Positions 1-10,442 of a stretch of DNA of 64,000 nt are shown piece after piece; the stretch's first letter is position 1, and each line of letters begins with the position of its first letter. Both the position numbers and the translations under genes were made by a program. Origin of the DNA: Verrucomicrobiales bacterium (GTDB lineage: Bacteria; Verrucomicrobiota; Verrucomicrobiia; Limisphaerales; UBA11358). The notes under the pieces are model-generated. The model did not search any database. It worked only from the letters and a program-made list of their open reading frames with translations, and was not told where the DNA came from. The stretch lies in the NCBI GenBank assembly GCA_028712475.1, contig JAQTQB010000004.1, positions 131,368 through 195,367 on the forward strand, written 5' to 3'.

Positions 1-1
1 G

Positions 2-832
2 CAGCCTTCGGCGTTCGACGCGGGACAGCCGAAGGCGGGGCAATTCTGGACTTACTTTTTCCCCGCACTGACGGGCATGGTTGGCTTTTGGGCAACGCTA
101 TCGTTGAATATTCCTGACTTCTCTCGCTATGCGAAATCCCAACGTGACCAGATCATCGGCCAGACGCTCGGCTTACCGCTGACGATGGCGTTATATGCAT
201 TCATCGGCGTCGCGGTCACATCCGCCACGACCATCATCTATGGTGCGCCGATCTGGAACCCGGTGGACGTGCTGACGAAATTTACCAATCCGGTCGTGCT
301 GGTAGTCGCCATGCTGGCGCTTTGCATCGCCACTCTGGCCACGAACATCGCGGCGAACGTCGTCAGTCCGGCAAGCGATTTCGCACAACTTGCGCCTCGT
401 AAAATCTCCTTCCGCATCGGCGGACTCATCACCGGCATCGTCGGCATATTGATGATGCCGTGGAAGCTCGTGGCCGATCCGAATGGTTACATCTTCACCT
501 GGCTCATCGCTTACAGCGCGTTGCTCGGACCGATCGGCGGGATATTGATTGCGGACTATTTTGTTTATCGGAAGCGCAAGCTGAACGTGGCCGCGCTATA
601 CAAAACTGAAGGCGAATACCGTTTCACCAGTGGCATCAGCATTGTGGCTTTGATTGCGCTGGTGGTCGGAGCATTGCCGAGCCTGCCCGGATTTCTGGTG
701 AACATCAATGCCTTGCCGGCGGAAAGCATCCCGGCCTCGCTGGCGCATCTTTATAATTACGCGTGGTTCATCGGTTTTGCCGTGGCGTTTGTGGTTTACC
801 TCGCCGGACGCAAGCTTGCGCCAAAGTCGTAA
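2..832 (+). CDS. NCS1 family nucleobase/hydantoin:cation symporter, C-terminal part
   Basis: The window opens inside this gene. The frame is open from base 2, and the ORF-track Met at 77 is internal. About 276 residues are visible of a family usually near 480. The stretch WATLSLNIPDFSRYA is a hallmark of NCS1 permeases, which import uracil, allantoin, cytosine or hydantoins with a cation across the inner membrane. Several hydrophobic helices follow, and the protein ends shortly after a last helix with a basic tail. The class III aminotransferase 90 bp downstream fits a reductive pyrimidine-degradation locus, so uracil or a hydantoin is the likeliest substrate. That is inference from context; the substrate-contacting N-terminal half is off the window. 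Confidence 0.85.
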   Translation, partial: QPSAFDAGQPKAGQFWTYFFPALTGMVGFWATLSLNIPDFSRYAKSQRDQIIGQTLGLPLTMALYAFIGVAVTSATTIIYGAPIWNPVDVLTKFTNPVVLVVAMLALCIATLATNIAANVVSPASDFAQLAPRKISFRIGGLITGIVGILMMPWKLVADPNGYIFTWLIAYSALLGPIGGILIADYFVYRKRKLNVAALYKTEGEYRFTSGISIVALIALVVGALPSLPGFLVNINALPAESIPASLAHLYNYAWFIGFAVAFVVYLAGRKLAPKS

Positions 833-921
833 CGGAAAGTTTTCAGCGTTGAACATTCCGCACGGAAAGTCCATGTTGGTCGCCGAAATAATAAGGAGCA
901 GAAAAGATTCGTATTTAAGTT

Positions 922-2262
922 ATGAAAAACATCCCGTTGCCCCCGACAAGTCATCAACCAAAAAAATATTCAGGCCCGTCCGCCGATGAAGTGCTCGCGC
1001 TGCGCAAGCAGTTCATGAATCCCGGCATTTTTCTCTATTACAAAAAGCCGCTCATGGTCGTCGAGGGTTCGATGCAATATGTCTGGGACGATTCGGGCAA
1101 GCGCTATCTCGACGGTCTTGGCGGCATCGTGACGATCAGCGTGGGGCATTGTCATCCGCACGTCATCGCGGCGGGCAACAAGCAAAGTGAACTTTACCAG
1201 CACTCGACGACAATTTATCTGCACCCGAACGTGGCGCAATACGCCGAGAAGCTCGCGTCGAAGATGCCGGGCGACTTGAAGGCGTGCTATTTCGTGAACT
1301 CCGGTTCGGAGGCGAACGATCTCGCGCTGCTCATGGCGCGCGCCAGCACGGGGAACTACGACATCATCGCGTTGCGCAATGCGTATCATGGCGGCAATGC
1401 GTCGGGCATGGGCGTCACGGCTCACAGCACCTGGAAATACAACGTGCCGCACAGTTTTGGCGTGCATCACGCGCTCGCGCCGTATCAATATCGCGGGCCG
1501 TTCGGCTACGACGACGCGCACGCGGGCCTGAAATACGCGAACGACGTGAAAGAGGTGATTGATTTCGCCACGCCTGGAAAGGTCGCGGGCTTCATTGCGG
1601 AATCCATACAAGGTGTCGGCGGCTTCGTGGAATTTCCACAGGGTTATCTCAAGCAGACCTACGAATATGTCCGCGCGGCGGGCGGCGTGTGCATCGCGGA
1701 TGAAGTGCAGACCGGCTTCGGTCGCACCGGCTCGCACTTCTGGGGGTTTGAAACACAGGACGTGATTCCTGACATCGTGACGATGGCGAAGGGCATCGGG
1801 AACGGTTGTCCGCTCGCGGCGGTGGTGACGACGCATAAAATCGCCGCGTCGTTGCAGGGCAAAATCCATTTCAACACCTTCGGCGGCAATCCCGTGGTGA
1901 GCGCGATGGGCAAGGCCGTGCTGGAAGTCATCGAGAAGGACAGTCTTCAAGCGAACTCGCTCAAGCTCGGCAACCATATCCGCGTCGGGCTGTATAAACT
2001 GAAGGAGAAACACAAGATCATTGGTGACGTCCGCGCCAAGGGCTTGATGATCGGCATCGAGATGGTGAAAGATCGTGAGACAAAAGCGCCGGCTTCTGCC
2101 GAATGCGCCATGGTTTTGGAGAAGGCGCGCGAACTGGGTTTGCTCATCGGCAAAGGCGGCTTGTGGGGCCAGACCATCCGTTTCGCGCCGCCAATGTGCA
2201 TCACGCAGGCGGATGCGGATTTTCTGCTGGAAGTTTTGGACGAATCGTTTTCGACGCTGTGA
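922..2262 (+). CDS. Class III PLP aminotransferase, AGXT2/beta-alanine type
   Basis: A complete 446-residue fold-type I aminotransferase. NSGSEAND (about 126-133) and [12 protein letters not shown] (about 259-270, with the ring-nitrogen Asp) precede the PLP Schiff-base lysine in TMAKGIGNG (Lys about 290). The short N-terminal extension and the motif order match the alanine-glyoxylate aminotransferase 2 / (R)-3-amino-2-methylpropionate-pyruvate transaminase group, rather than ornithine or acetyl-ornithine aminotransferases. Placed directly after the NCS1 permease, it plausibly takes beta-alanine or beta-aminoisobutyrate, the end products of reductive pyrimidine breakdown, to the semialdehyde. 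The opposite-strand 436-aa ORF is a shadow. The group assignment is good; the exact amino donor is not proven. Confidence 0.9.
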   Translation: MKNIPLPPTSHQPKKYSGPSADEVLALRKQFMNPGIFLYYKKPLMVVEGSMQYVWDDSGKRYLDGLGGIVTISVGHCHPHVIAAGNKQSELYQHSTTIYLHPNVAQYAEKLASKMPGDLKACYFVNSGSEANDLALLMARASTGNYDIIALRNAYHGGNASGMGVTAHSTWKYNVPHSFGVHHALAPYQYRGPFGYDDAHAGLKYANDVKEVIDFATPGKVAGFIAESIQGVGGFVEFPQGYLKQTYEYVRAAGGVCIADEVQTGFGRTGSHFWGFETQDVIPDIVTMAKGIGNGCPLAAVVTTHKIAASLQGKIHFNTFGGNPVVSAMGKAVLEVIEKDSLQANSLKLGNHIRVGLYKLKEKHKIIGDVRAKGLMIGIEMVKDRETKAPASAECAMVLEKARELGLLIGKGGLWGQTIRFAPPMCITQADADFLLEVLDESFSTL

Positions 2263-2373
2263 ACGGGGCGCGGCATTCACGCCGCTTCAACTCTCGAATC
2301 TGCGGGCGAGCCAGATTTTTTGGCTGCTTTCCAATGGACGATGAAGCAAACCGAAGCCCGCGTTCCATCAGGC

Positions 2374-3153
2374 TTATTCTGTCGTGCGGTTGTAAAACTT
2401 GACGATTTTGCGCGGCAACATGCGGGGCAAAATCCGGCTCATGAAAACAAACAGGTGATTTTGCAGTCCTGGAACGGCGGTGATTTTTCCATTCCGAAAC
2501 GCGCGATGTCCGTAAACCGCGACGGCTGCAGCGGTCATTTTCGAGGTCTTTAGTTGGCGGACTTTTTTTCCGCGTGCGACGCTGCCAAAATTGCTTTCGG
2601 TCGGGCCGGGGCACAAAACCGACACTTTCAATCCTGTGCCGTGAATTTCTTCCGCCAGCGCTTCGGTGAACGAAAGCACAAATGCCTTGGTCGCGTAATA
2701 AACCGCCATGCCGGGGCCGGGCTGGAAGCCGGCGACGGAACCGACGTTGAGAATGCCGCCGCGCTTGCGTTGGATCATGCCGGGCAAAAACAATCCGGTG
2801 AGTTCCGTCAGCGCGGTGATGTTGACCTGAAGCATTTCGAGCTGTCGTGGCAATGGAATTTCAGCGAACGAACCGTTGGCGCCGAAGCCGGCGTTGTTGA
2901 CCAGAACGTCCACAGAAATTTCCGCCGCGCGCAATTCTTCAAAAATCCGTTTCGGAGTTTCGGGCAGGGAAAGGTCTGCGGTCAGGACGCGCGCTTCAAT
3001 CTTGTGAGCCTGGCGCAATTCTTTGGCAAGCGTCTCAAGCGCTTCTGTGTTCCGGGCGACAAGAATCAATCGGCAGCCGTCCGCCGCAAAACATTTTGCC
3101 AGTTCCAGCCCAATGCCGGAAGACGCGCCGGTGATCAAGACCGTTTCTTTCAT
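2374..3153 (-). CDS. Short-chain dehydrogenase/reductase (SDR)
   Basis: A 259-residue classical SDR. The Rossmann nucleotide motif TGASSGIG is at residues 8-15, NNAG at 86-89, the catalytic Ser in NVGSV (about 139) and the YxxxK pair in YYATK (Tyr152, Lys156). An Arg after beta-2 (VARN) suggests NADP(H). The C-terminus is basic and hydrophobic (residues 230-255), as in the DltE/YqjQ-like subgroup of SDRs that act on lipophilic substrates. It stands alone: its 3' end faces the aminotransferase gene and its start lies next to a palindromic repeat. The substrate cannot be inferred. Confidence 0.9.
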   Translation of the reverse strand: MKETVLITGASSGIGLELAKCFAADGCRLILVARNTEALETLAKELRQAHKIEARVLTADLSLPETPKRIFEELRAAEISVDVLVNNAGFGANGSFAEIPLPRQLEMLQVNITALTELTGLFLPGMIQRKRGGILNVGSVAGFQPGPGMAVYYATKAFVLSFTEALAEEIHGTGLKVSVLCPGPTESNFGSVARGKKVRQLKTSKMTAAAVAVYGHRAFRNGKITAVPGLQNHLFVFMSRILPRMLPRKIVKFYNRTTE

Positions 3154-3159
3154 AATCTG

Positions 3160-3237
3160 GTAGGAGCCGAGGTAACGAGGCTCAAATTTATACGGCTCCG
3201 TATGATTTAGTCAGAGACTCCTCACGTCGTCTCCTAC
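3160..3237. repeat. Palindromic REP-type element, family A (copy A1)
   Basis: A 78-bp imperfect inverted repeat between the SDR start and the lepB stop. The left arm begins GTAG and carries the stem GAGCC...GGCTC. The right arm, read on the other strand, begins GTAG and carries GAGAC...GTCTC. The same arms recur at 8452-8539, 19147-19170 and 26806-26877. The GTAG tetranucleotide followed by a small hairpin is the architecture of REP sequences mobilised by RAYT transposases. Confidence 0.8.
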
Positions 3238-3248
3238 ATTTGCAAAAA

Positions 3249-4508
3249 TTATTGATTGCCCCAGCCGAACCGCCCGGTGATCGGCCAATAAACGAAGAAC
3301 GATTTGCCGATGACGTTCTTGGCTGGAAACGGCCCCCACGCGCGCGAGTCAAAGCTGTTGCAGGTGTTGTCGCCCATCACCATGTAGGAATTGGAGTCGT
3401 TGTTGAAAACGGTCTGCTCATCGGGAAACAGCGGCGCGAGGTTGGGATACAATCCAAACTGCTGCGCCACCGTGCCGTTGACATGGCCGGAGAACTGGCT
3501 TTCGCGCGGTGGCGTTGCGGGATTGAAGCCATAGACATTTTCAAAATGCGGTGTGGAGGCGTCGAGGCGCTGGCCGTTGATGATCAAGTGCCGGTCATTG
3601 CCGATCTGCACATGGTCGCCGGGCATCACGACCATGCGCTTGATGTAAAATTGATCCTGTTTCATCTGTGGATGATCAATGCCCTTGGTCTCAAACACGA
3701 TGATCTCGCCGCGCTCCGGCTTGCGGAAATTGTAAGTGAGCCGGTCCACGAACAGATGGTCGCCCGCATTCACCTGCATCTTGATCACTTCATCCCCTTT
3801 GTGAAAAAAATGTTCCGGATCCAAAAACAGGCCGGCTCGTTTTTCGATGGGCTGCTCGCCGAAATCCGGCGGAAACCAGAGCGTATGTTCGATCCCGCCA
3901 ATCCAAATAGATTGCTTGATGTTAAAAATCAAAAAACGCCGCATCGGGCTGATTTTATCAATTTTGCCATCCGCCTGGGCGACGACGTGAACATAGGAGA
4001 TTCCTTGAAACCACTCTTTGACATGCTCCCATCCAGTTGGAATGGTCAGCGTGTTGCGCAATTTTGCCTGCTCGCTGATTTGATTTTCAATCTTGGCGCG
4101 GTCGCTCTGCCAAAAATCAATTTTAGTGAAATCCGGTGACGACGTGACCCCAAACAACGTCGGCTGCATGGAGCCGGTGGGGATCTTGAACGGCTGGATG
4201 AAAAAGGTGCGGATGGCCATCGCCACCGCGAGCGCGACGAGCAGGACTTCGACGTTCTCACGCCAGGCGGCATGCGGATGCGGCTTGAGCCATTTGTTGG
4301 CTGCGAATTCCATTTCCTCCATCTTGATGCGGATCTTGCCGGTGTGCTTTTCAGCAATGGCCGCGTTCAAGGCATTGATAGCGACCGTCACCCCCGAAAT
4401 CGCCGGTGGTGCCAGCAGATCACGTTGCGCGCACAGCAGACGTTGAACGTGCTTCCGCATCGCAACGGCATCCCGGACGGTGGAAGACATGAACCAGTGT
4501 AAAATCAT
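3249..4508 (-). CDS. lepB: Signal peptidase I
   Basis: A 419-residue membrane protease that removes signal peptides from exported proteins. After a cytoplasmic N-terminus comes one hydrophobic segment (about 86-104). Then follow the catalytic serine in PTGSMQPTL (Ser113), the catalytic lysine in YIKRMVVMPGD (Lys about 290) and the C-terminal GDN...S.DSR.WG box. The spacing between Ser and Lys is about 175 residues, much longer than in short Gram-positive enzymes. It lies 73 bp downstream of lepA, the classic lepA-lepB operon order. A second start, MSSTVRD, six codons in, is possible. The extra ~70 residues before the membrane helix are not part of the core family. Confidence 0.93.
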   Translation of the reverse strand: MILHWFMSSTVRDAVAMRKHVQRLLCAQRDLLAPPAISGVTVAINALNAAIAEKHTGKIRIKMEEMEFAANKWLKPHPHAAWRENVEVLLVALAVAMAIRTFFIQPFKIPTGSMQPTLFGVTSSPDFTKIDFWQSDRAKIENQISEQAKLRNTLTIPTGWEHVKEWFQGISYVHVVAQADGKIDKISPMRRFLIFNIKQSIWIGGIEHTLWFPPDFGEQPIEKRAGLFLDPEHFFHKGDEVIKMQVNAGDHLFVDRLTYNFRKPERGEIIVFETKGIDHPQMKQDQFYIKRMVVMPGDHVQIGNDRHLIINGQRLDASTPHFENVYGFNPATPPRESQFSGHVNGTVAQQFGLYPNLAPLFPDEQTVFNNDSNSYMVMGDNTCNSFDSRAWGPFPAKNVIGKSFFVYWPITGRFGWGNQ

Positions 4509-4581
4509 AACAGTTTCTTAGAACCACAAATGCAATTCATTCTCTGACAGTTTGTGCCTGTTCGTGTTCATTCGTGGTTGA

Positions 4582-6372
4582 TCAAGATTTGAGCACGGCG
4601 ATGAACGCCTCCTGCGGAATGTCCACGTTGCCGATGGATTTCATGCGCTTCTTGCCTTCCTTTTGTTTCTCCAACAGCTTGCGTTTGCGCGACACGTCGC
4701 CGCCGTAACATTTCGCCGTCACGTCCTTGCGGAATGCGCTGATGACTTCCGATGCGACAATTTTTCCGCCGATGGCCGCCTGGATTTTCACCTGGAACTG
4801 CTGGCGCGGAATCACCTCTTTCAACTTTTCGGCCAGCGTGCGTCCCCTGCCCTCCGCCTTCGTGCGATGCACGATGCAGGAAAATGCGTCCATCGGTTCG
4901 GTGTTCACGAGCATGTCGAGCTTCACCATGTCGGATTCCATCGAGCCGTCAAACTCATAATCCATCGAGCCGAAGCCGCGCGTCATGCTTTTGATGCGGT
5001 CATGGAAATCAATCAGTATTTCGTTCAGCGGCAGCCGGCTCGTCAGCATCACCCGCCGGGCGTCGAGCGTTTCCGTGTGGTCCACCGCGCCGCGCTTTTC
5101 CGAGATCAAGGCCATCATGTCGCCGATGCTTTCGTTCGGGCAGATCACGAACGCCTTCACCATCGGCTCCTCGATCTTGGCGATGTGGCTGGGGTCGGGC
5201 ATGAACACCGGATTGTCCACCTGCTTCATCGTGCCGTCGTTCATCGTCACTTTGTAGATGACGCTGGGATACGTCGCGATGATGTCCATGCCGTATTCGC
5301 GCCGCAACCGTTCCTGCACGATCTCCAGATGCAACAAGCCGAGGAAGCCGCAACGGAAACCGAAGCCGAGCGCCACGGAGCTTTCCGACGAATAGACAAA
5401 CGCCGAGTCATTCAACTGCAACTTGCCCATGCTCACTTTGAGCTGCTCGTAGTCCGCCGTGTTGATCGGATAAATCCCGCTGAACACCATCGGATGAATC
5501 TCTTGAAAACCCGGCAGCACCTCGGAAGGATTGCGCGAATCGGTGATCGTGTCGCCCATCTTCACTTCCTTGGGCGACTTGATGTTCGCCGTGAAATAAC
5601 CAGTCTCGCCGACTTCCAGTTTCTCGCGCGTGTAAGGTTTCGGGTTGAAGCTGCCGACTTCCTTCACCTCGACCGTTTTACCGGAGTGCAGCAGCTTCAC
5701 CATCTGGCCGGCTTTTAATTCACCGTTGAACACGCGGACATGCGTGACGACGCCTTTGTAGGTGTCGAAATAAGAATCAAAGCCCAGCGCCTGCAAACTC
5801 GGCTGGCCAGTCGGCTTCGGCGGAGGAATGCGTTCCACGACCGCTTCGAGAATGTCCTCGATGCCGATGCCCTGTTTGGCGCTCGCCAGCACGGCGGTCT
5901 CGGCGGGAATCGCCAGAATGTCCTCAAGCTGCTGCTTGGCCAGCGCAATGTCCGCGTGCGGCAGATCAATCTTGTTGATCACCGGGATGATCGTGAGGTT
6001 CTGCTTCATTGCCAGATGCACGTTGGCGACGGTCTGCGCCTCGACGCCTTGCGCCGCGTCAATGATGAGCAGCGCGCCTTCGCACGCGCTCAAGCTGCGG
6101 GAAACTTCGTAGGAAAAATCCACATGGCCGGGCGTGTCAATCAGGTTCAGCTCGTAGGTCTCGCCGTTCCTGGCCTTGTAAAGCATCGTGACCGGATGCG
6201 CCTTGATGGTGATGCCGCGTTCGCGTTCGAGATCCATCGCGTCGAGCAACTGCTCCGACATGTCGCGCGTGGCGATGGTGCCGGTGCGATGCAGGAGGCG
6301 GTCGGAGAGCGTGGTCTTCCCGTGGTCAATGTGGGCGATGATGCTGAAATTGCGTATGTGTGCGGCGTCCAT
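4582..6372 (-). CDS. lepA: Elongation factor 4 (back-translocating GTPase LepA)
   Basis: A 596-residue translational GTPase of normal family length. The P-loop AHIDHGKTT spans residues 13-21, with RERGITIKA (switch I), DTPGHVDF and NKID following. The LepA-specific C-terminal domain ends in the typical basic tail (VSRKRKLLEKQKEGKKRM). EF4 binds the ribosome and helps restart stalled elongation complexes. It heads the lepA-lepB pair. The spacer between the two genes contains a phrase-like sequence (tgttcattcgtgg) of a type common between genes in this phylum. The upstream side is divergent from the type IIG restriction gene, with about 190 bp between them. Confidence 0.97.
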   Translation of the reverse strand: MDAAHIRNFSIIAHIDHGKTTLSDRLLHRTGTIATRDMSEQLLDAMDLERERGITIKAHPVTMLYKARNGETYELNLIDTPGHVDFSYEVSRSLSACEGALLIIDAAQGVEAQTVANVHLAMKQNLTIIPVINKIDLPHADIALAKQQLEDILAIPAETAVLASAKQGIGIEDILEAVVERIPPPKPTGQPSLQALGFDSYFDTYKGVVTHVRVFNGELKAGQMVKLLHSGKTVEVKEVGSFNPKPYTREKLEVGETGYFTANIKSPKEVKMGDTITDSRNPSEVLPGFQEIHPMVFSGIYPINTADYEQLKVSMGKLQLNDSAFVYSSESSVALGFGFRCGFLGLLHLEIVQERLRREYGMDIIATYPSVIYKVTMNDGTMKQVDNPVFMPDPSHIAKIEEPMVKAFVICPNESIGDMMALISEKRGAVDHTETLDARRVMLTSRLPLNEILIDFHDRIKSMTRGFGSMDYEFDGSMESDMVKLDMLVNTEPMDAFSCIVHRTKAEGRGRTLAEKLKEVIPRQQFQVKIQAAIGGKIVASEVISAFRKDVTAKCYGGDVSRKRKLLEKQKEGKKRMKSIGNVDIPQEAFIAVLKS

Positions 6373-6561
6373 TTACAAATTGTCGAATATCGAATTTCAA
6401 ATTACGAATCCGAGCGCAGCAGGATAACCGGAAAGTGATTGAAGAAAAGGAAATTTGCCAGAATGTAACCAGTCTTGCCCGCCAGCCGAAGCCCCGCAAA
6501 TTTGCTTCAACCGTAATCATGCAATTGCCTTCGCTGATTTGTTCCAGCAAACTGGCGGCAC

Positions 6562-9500
6562 GTGAAACCAGACGACATACTCATTGCGCTTCAATCCTTC
6601 ACCGGACAAGAACGCATTGAATTTCTGCCGCTCACGCCCGACCTGCGAACGCCTTCGCCTTACGCGCCGATTGAAAAGTATCTTCTCGACCTGAAGAACG
6701 GCACCAAGCCCGAATCCGCCGCCGAAGACCTGTTCACCGCGCTCTGCAAGGATGTCCTGGGTTTTCAACCAACCCGTCAGGTCGGTGTCATGGAAGGTTT
6801 CGTGGATTTCATGCTTCCGGAACGGATGGGCGATCCGTTGCCGTTGGAATTAAAGCCGCTATTCCAACGCGACGGCTCGGATGCGGTCTGGCGCAAAGAT
6901 GCCAACCCGGAACATCACGTCGCCCAGGTAAAAAAATATCTTCGCGACCACGAGTATTTGGTTCTCACCGACCTTCGCACCGCCTGGTTTTTTGCGCCCG
7001 CGATTTCTTTTTCGACAACAAATCATTCGCCGAACTGCCCTTCGCCGATTTTCTCGCGCGTTGCCGCGAAACCCGCAGCGTGCTGGACACCTTGCGCCGC
7101 GTGGAAGACACGGCGGAACGCCCCGAACTGGAGCAGCAGTTCTTCACCGACCTGAAGATTTGGTATAACGAATTCGACAAGGTAAAATGGGTGCAGCCCG
7201 AACTCGCCGCCGAGTCCATCATTTTGCTCATCAACAAACTCATCTTCGCACGCACCATTGAAGATTTTGGTCTTGTCCCGTATCGCTTCACGCAGGACGA
7301 ATACATCCGCCAGACCCAGCGCTGGGAAGCCAAGGGCGCGCATCGCATCGTTCCCAAGTTCCTTGATGAGTTTGAAGACTTCTTCGATGAATACTATGAC
7401 ACGGAAATCTTCTCCGCCCGAGTTTGGGATCGTCTCGACAAAGACCCGGACAACCTCCAGCGCTTCTGCGAAAAATTGAACTTCGTCCTCGGCATCAATT
7501 CCTGGGATCAAACTTTCAGCACGCGCGGCATCGTCCATTACAACTACCGCCGCATTGACGAGGACATTTTCGGCAAGAGCTACGAAATGTTTCTCGCGTC
7601 CAACCGCAAGGACGAGGGCATCTACTACACGCCCGCCGGCATCACCGGCCCGATGGCCGACTCGCTCGTCAACTCGCTGGCCGGAAAAATCGTGGACGAA
7701 ATCTGCGACGCCGTGGGCAGCCAGAAGTGTGATTTCAAGCGCGCCGACCAGCTCATGGCACAGCTTGCCGAACTCCGCGTGGCCGACACGGCCGGCGGTT
7801 CGGGCGGCTTCCTCATCAAAGTCCTCCGCGCCTTCTGGCGGCAATACCAGCGCATTGATGCCGCCGGGGCGTGGGTGCAAAAAATCCTCAAGCCTGAAAA
7901 CGGAGAAATGTATCTCGCCGAAATGCCGCCCAACGTCGAGGCCGCGCTGGCCTTCCGTCGCAGCCACAATTTCGACACCCGCCGCATCCTCATCGCCCAG
8001 ATTCTCCTGCGTCACATTTTTGGCGTGGACAAAGATCCCGGCGCGCTCGAAGTCGCCAAGACCAACATCTGGAAGGAAGCCGTCAAACTTTCCCCCGCAG
8101 ATTACAATTACCGCGAACTCAAAACCGATGTCGTCAAAATCCTGCCCAATCTGGAACTGAATTTCCACTGCGCTGACTCGCTCGTGGACGTGGAACTGGA
8201 GAAACAGACCAAGTGGCTGGCGGAATATCATCAGGCCGAACTGAAAAAACTTTCCGAACTCCGCGCCCGTTACATCGCCAACCCGATGCGGCACGAACCG
8301 CTCGATGAAGCGCTGGCCTTGCGCAAAAAAGTCCGCGCCAACTTCGTCGAACATTTCCAAGCTGAAAATCTGCCGTGCGAACCCGGCGGCTTTGCGCTTC
8401 ATTTCTGGCCGTGCTGGTTTAATGCGGACGGGACGGCGAAACCTTTTATTGGTAGCAGCCGAGGTGACGAGGCTCAAACTGCTTCCCCGCCGAAACCGTC
8501 CGCAGAAAAGGAACAGAGCCTCCTCACGTCGGCTGCTACGGATGAAACGCTGGCCGGCTTCGACGGCATCATCGGCAATCCGCCGTGGGAAGGGTTCAAG
8601 CCTTTTCGCAAGGAGTTCGCCGCCAAATTTCATCCTGATAAACCGCAGTTCAGCAAAATGGGCATGGATGGCCCGGCGTTTGAAAAGTGGTTTGGGAAAG
8701 AATTAGAAACGAACAAGGACTTTGCCGTCCGCTGGCACGAATATGAAGCCGGTTACGAACGGCATTCGGAATTCTTTGACCGTCGGTTCAAATATCAAGG
8801 CGGCGGCGACTATAATCTCTACAAGCTTTTTATCGAAGGGGATCTCGCGCTGCTTCGCACCGGCGGACGGCTCTCCCTGCTTGTGCCGTCCGGTTTGCAG
8901 ACCGACGAAGGCTGTGGCCTGCTCCGCAAGCTCATGCTCACCAAGCATTGTTTTGAAGAACTCACCTCTTTTGAGAATCGCGGCTACATCGTGATTGAAG
9001 ACGGGAAAGAGAAGACCAAACAGATTTTCCCGGACGTGGACAGCCGCTTTAAATTTGGCTTCTTCAAAGTAACAAAGGGCGAGAAGCCTAGTAACAAGCA
9101 CGCTTTTGACGGGCGTTTTTATTTGCATCACCCAAAGGATGTTTTCGCCACTCCGATTCGTTACAACGTGGAAATGATCCGGCGTTTCTCACCGGAAAAC
9201 ATGAGCATCATGGAATTTCGTTCGGAGGCTCACTACAGGCTTTGTGGAATTATTTGTGGTGAACACCTTCGCTTGCCGGATTTGGGGTTTCAGTTCGGCA
9301 GTGAACTCCACCTGACCAATGACGCACATTTCTTCCGAAAGCTCACAGACAAGAAGCCATCGCCCGGCCAGATGCCACTTTACGAAGGCAAGATGGTTCA
9401 CCAATTCGACGCAAACTTTTCACCCATAAATTGGTTTGTGGTTGAAACAGAAGTGCGTGAGCAACTGTTGCGAAAGGAAATCTTTCGTGCCATTCAATTC

Positions 9501-10133
9501 ATCCGTGAGCAGGACGTGGCGAAAGTCGGTGGAAAGAAAGCGCCAGAGAAGCGCGACCAACTGGAGGCTTTGCTACAAGAGCAATTTGAGACTGGTAAAT
9601 TTAAGCTACAGTATGAATACGAGAGGCTCGGCGCACGCGATGTGAGGCGTTCAACCGATGAACGCACAATCATTGCAACCGTAATGCCCAAGCACGTCTG
9701 CATCGGAAATACGATTAACTACCTCCGGCCTTTTCGTTACGTCACTGATGCCAAAGGCAATTTAGGACAAGCAGAATTGAGCCAATCGGAAGTTCGTTCA
9801 CTTCTCTGCCTCCTAAACTCGTTTGTCCTAAATTATTTTATCCGCAGCAAAGTTTCAGCACACGTCAACATTCACCAGCTTTACGAACTACCCATTCCAA
9901 AACTCACCGGCGCACAGAAACAGAAACTGGCTGAATTTGCCGCGAAGCTTTTGAAAAACCCGCGCGACGTGAAGGAACGTGCCGCGCTGGAAGCCTTCAT
10001 CGCCCGCGAACTTTACGGCCTCTCGCGGGAGGATTGGCAGCATCTCACCAGCACCTTCACCTTCGGCGGCGGCGACTCCAAAGCCGAGCTGGACGAAATC
10101 ATCCGCCAATCCCTCGCCCTCTGGCCAAACTAA
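6562..10133 (+). pseudogene. Type IIG-like restriction/N6-adenine methyltransferase, frameshifted
   Basis: Two ORFs (6562-7155 and 7080-10133) form one gene of about 1190 codons. The first has a PD-(D/E)xK-like nuclease segment (FVDFM...PLELKPL) and the start is GTG. At a run of six T (6988-6993) the coding frame moves by -1, and continuity (TAWFF|ARDFFFDNK) resumes in the second ORF. The methyltransferase has SAM motif I as DTAGGSGGF (normally DPACGSG) and catalytic motif IV as GNPPWEGF, followed by a TaqI-type specificity region. A family A palindromic element (8452-8539) is inserted in frame just before motif IV. The shift could be a real mutation, an assembly error in a homopolymer, or, less likely, programmed slippage. 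Confidence 0.8.
8452..8539. repeat. Palindromic REP-type element, family A, inside coding sequence (copy A2)
   Basis: An 88-bp inverted repeat, GTAGCAGCC...GGCTGCTAC, lying within the type IIG gene. Both arms are in frame and translate as SSRGDEAQ and QSLLTSAAT. The insert sits between conserved regions, just upstream of the NPPW motif, and does not break the downstream frame. Confidence 0.85.
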
Positions 10134-10166
10134 TCGTGCGTGCCAGACACGCAGATCGCATTGCAC

Positions 10167-10385
10167 TTAAACCAAGACGGCCTTGTTCGCTTTCAGATAT
10201 TTCTCAATGGTTTTGATGCCGCTGCAAGAGTTGGCGATGCGGACGGCGTCCGGCTTGCCCAGTTTGTAATGCACCAGCAGTTTGCCCACCATGCCCACTT
10301 GCAGATTCGCTTCCGCCATGCGCCAGACTTGACCGGCTGCCAGCGGTTGCGGACGAATGCGGCGGGGCGACTTGATTTTTATCAC
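10167..10385 (-). CDS. Small conserved protein, short paralogue of the 14174-14554 protein
   Basis: 72 residues, GTG start. Residues 20-72 (VWRMAEANLQVG...KYLKANKAVLV) match the C-terminal domain of the protein at 14174-14554 almost position by position. Homology between the two loci continues upstream of the start (gctaatcat and an aaaccagtt/aatcgc block), which supports the GTG start and shows that a gene plus its leader was duplicated. No known domain was recognised. The core looks like a compact alpha/beta or helical domain with many hydrophobic and basic residues. It lies just behind the type IIG gene on the opposite strand. Function unknown. Confidence 0.7.
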   Translation of the reverse strand: MIKIKSPRRIRPQPLAAGQVWRMAEANLQVGMVGKLLVHYKLGKPDAVRIANSCSGIKTIEKYLKANKAVLV

Positions 10386-10442
10386 GGCTAATCATGCACT
10401 TTAACTTTTGATTAAACCAGTTGAATCGCCGGGTGTTTGAAT

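Noticed and set aside
970-2280. 436-aa minus-strand ORF opposite the aminotransferase
   Set aside because: Arg/His/Ala-rich shadow without domains; the plus frame has a complete conserved aminotransferase.
4663-5718. 351-aa plus-strand ORF opposite lepA
   Set aside because: Histidine/arginine-rich shadow of the LepA reading frame.
7023-8633. 536-aa minus-strand ORF opposite the type IIG gene
   Set aside because: Shadow of the coding strand; the plus strand holds the methyltransferase motifs.
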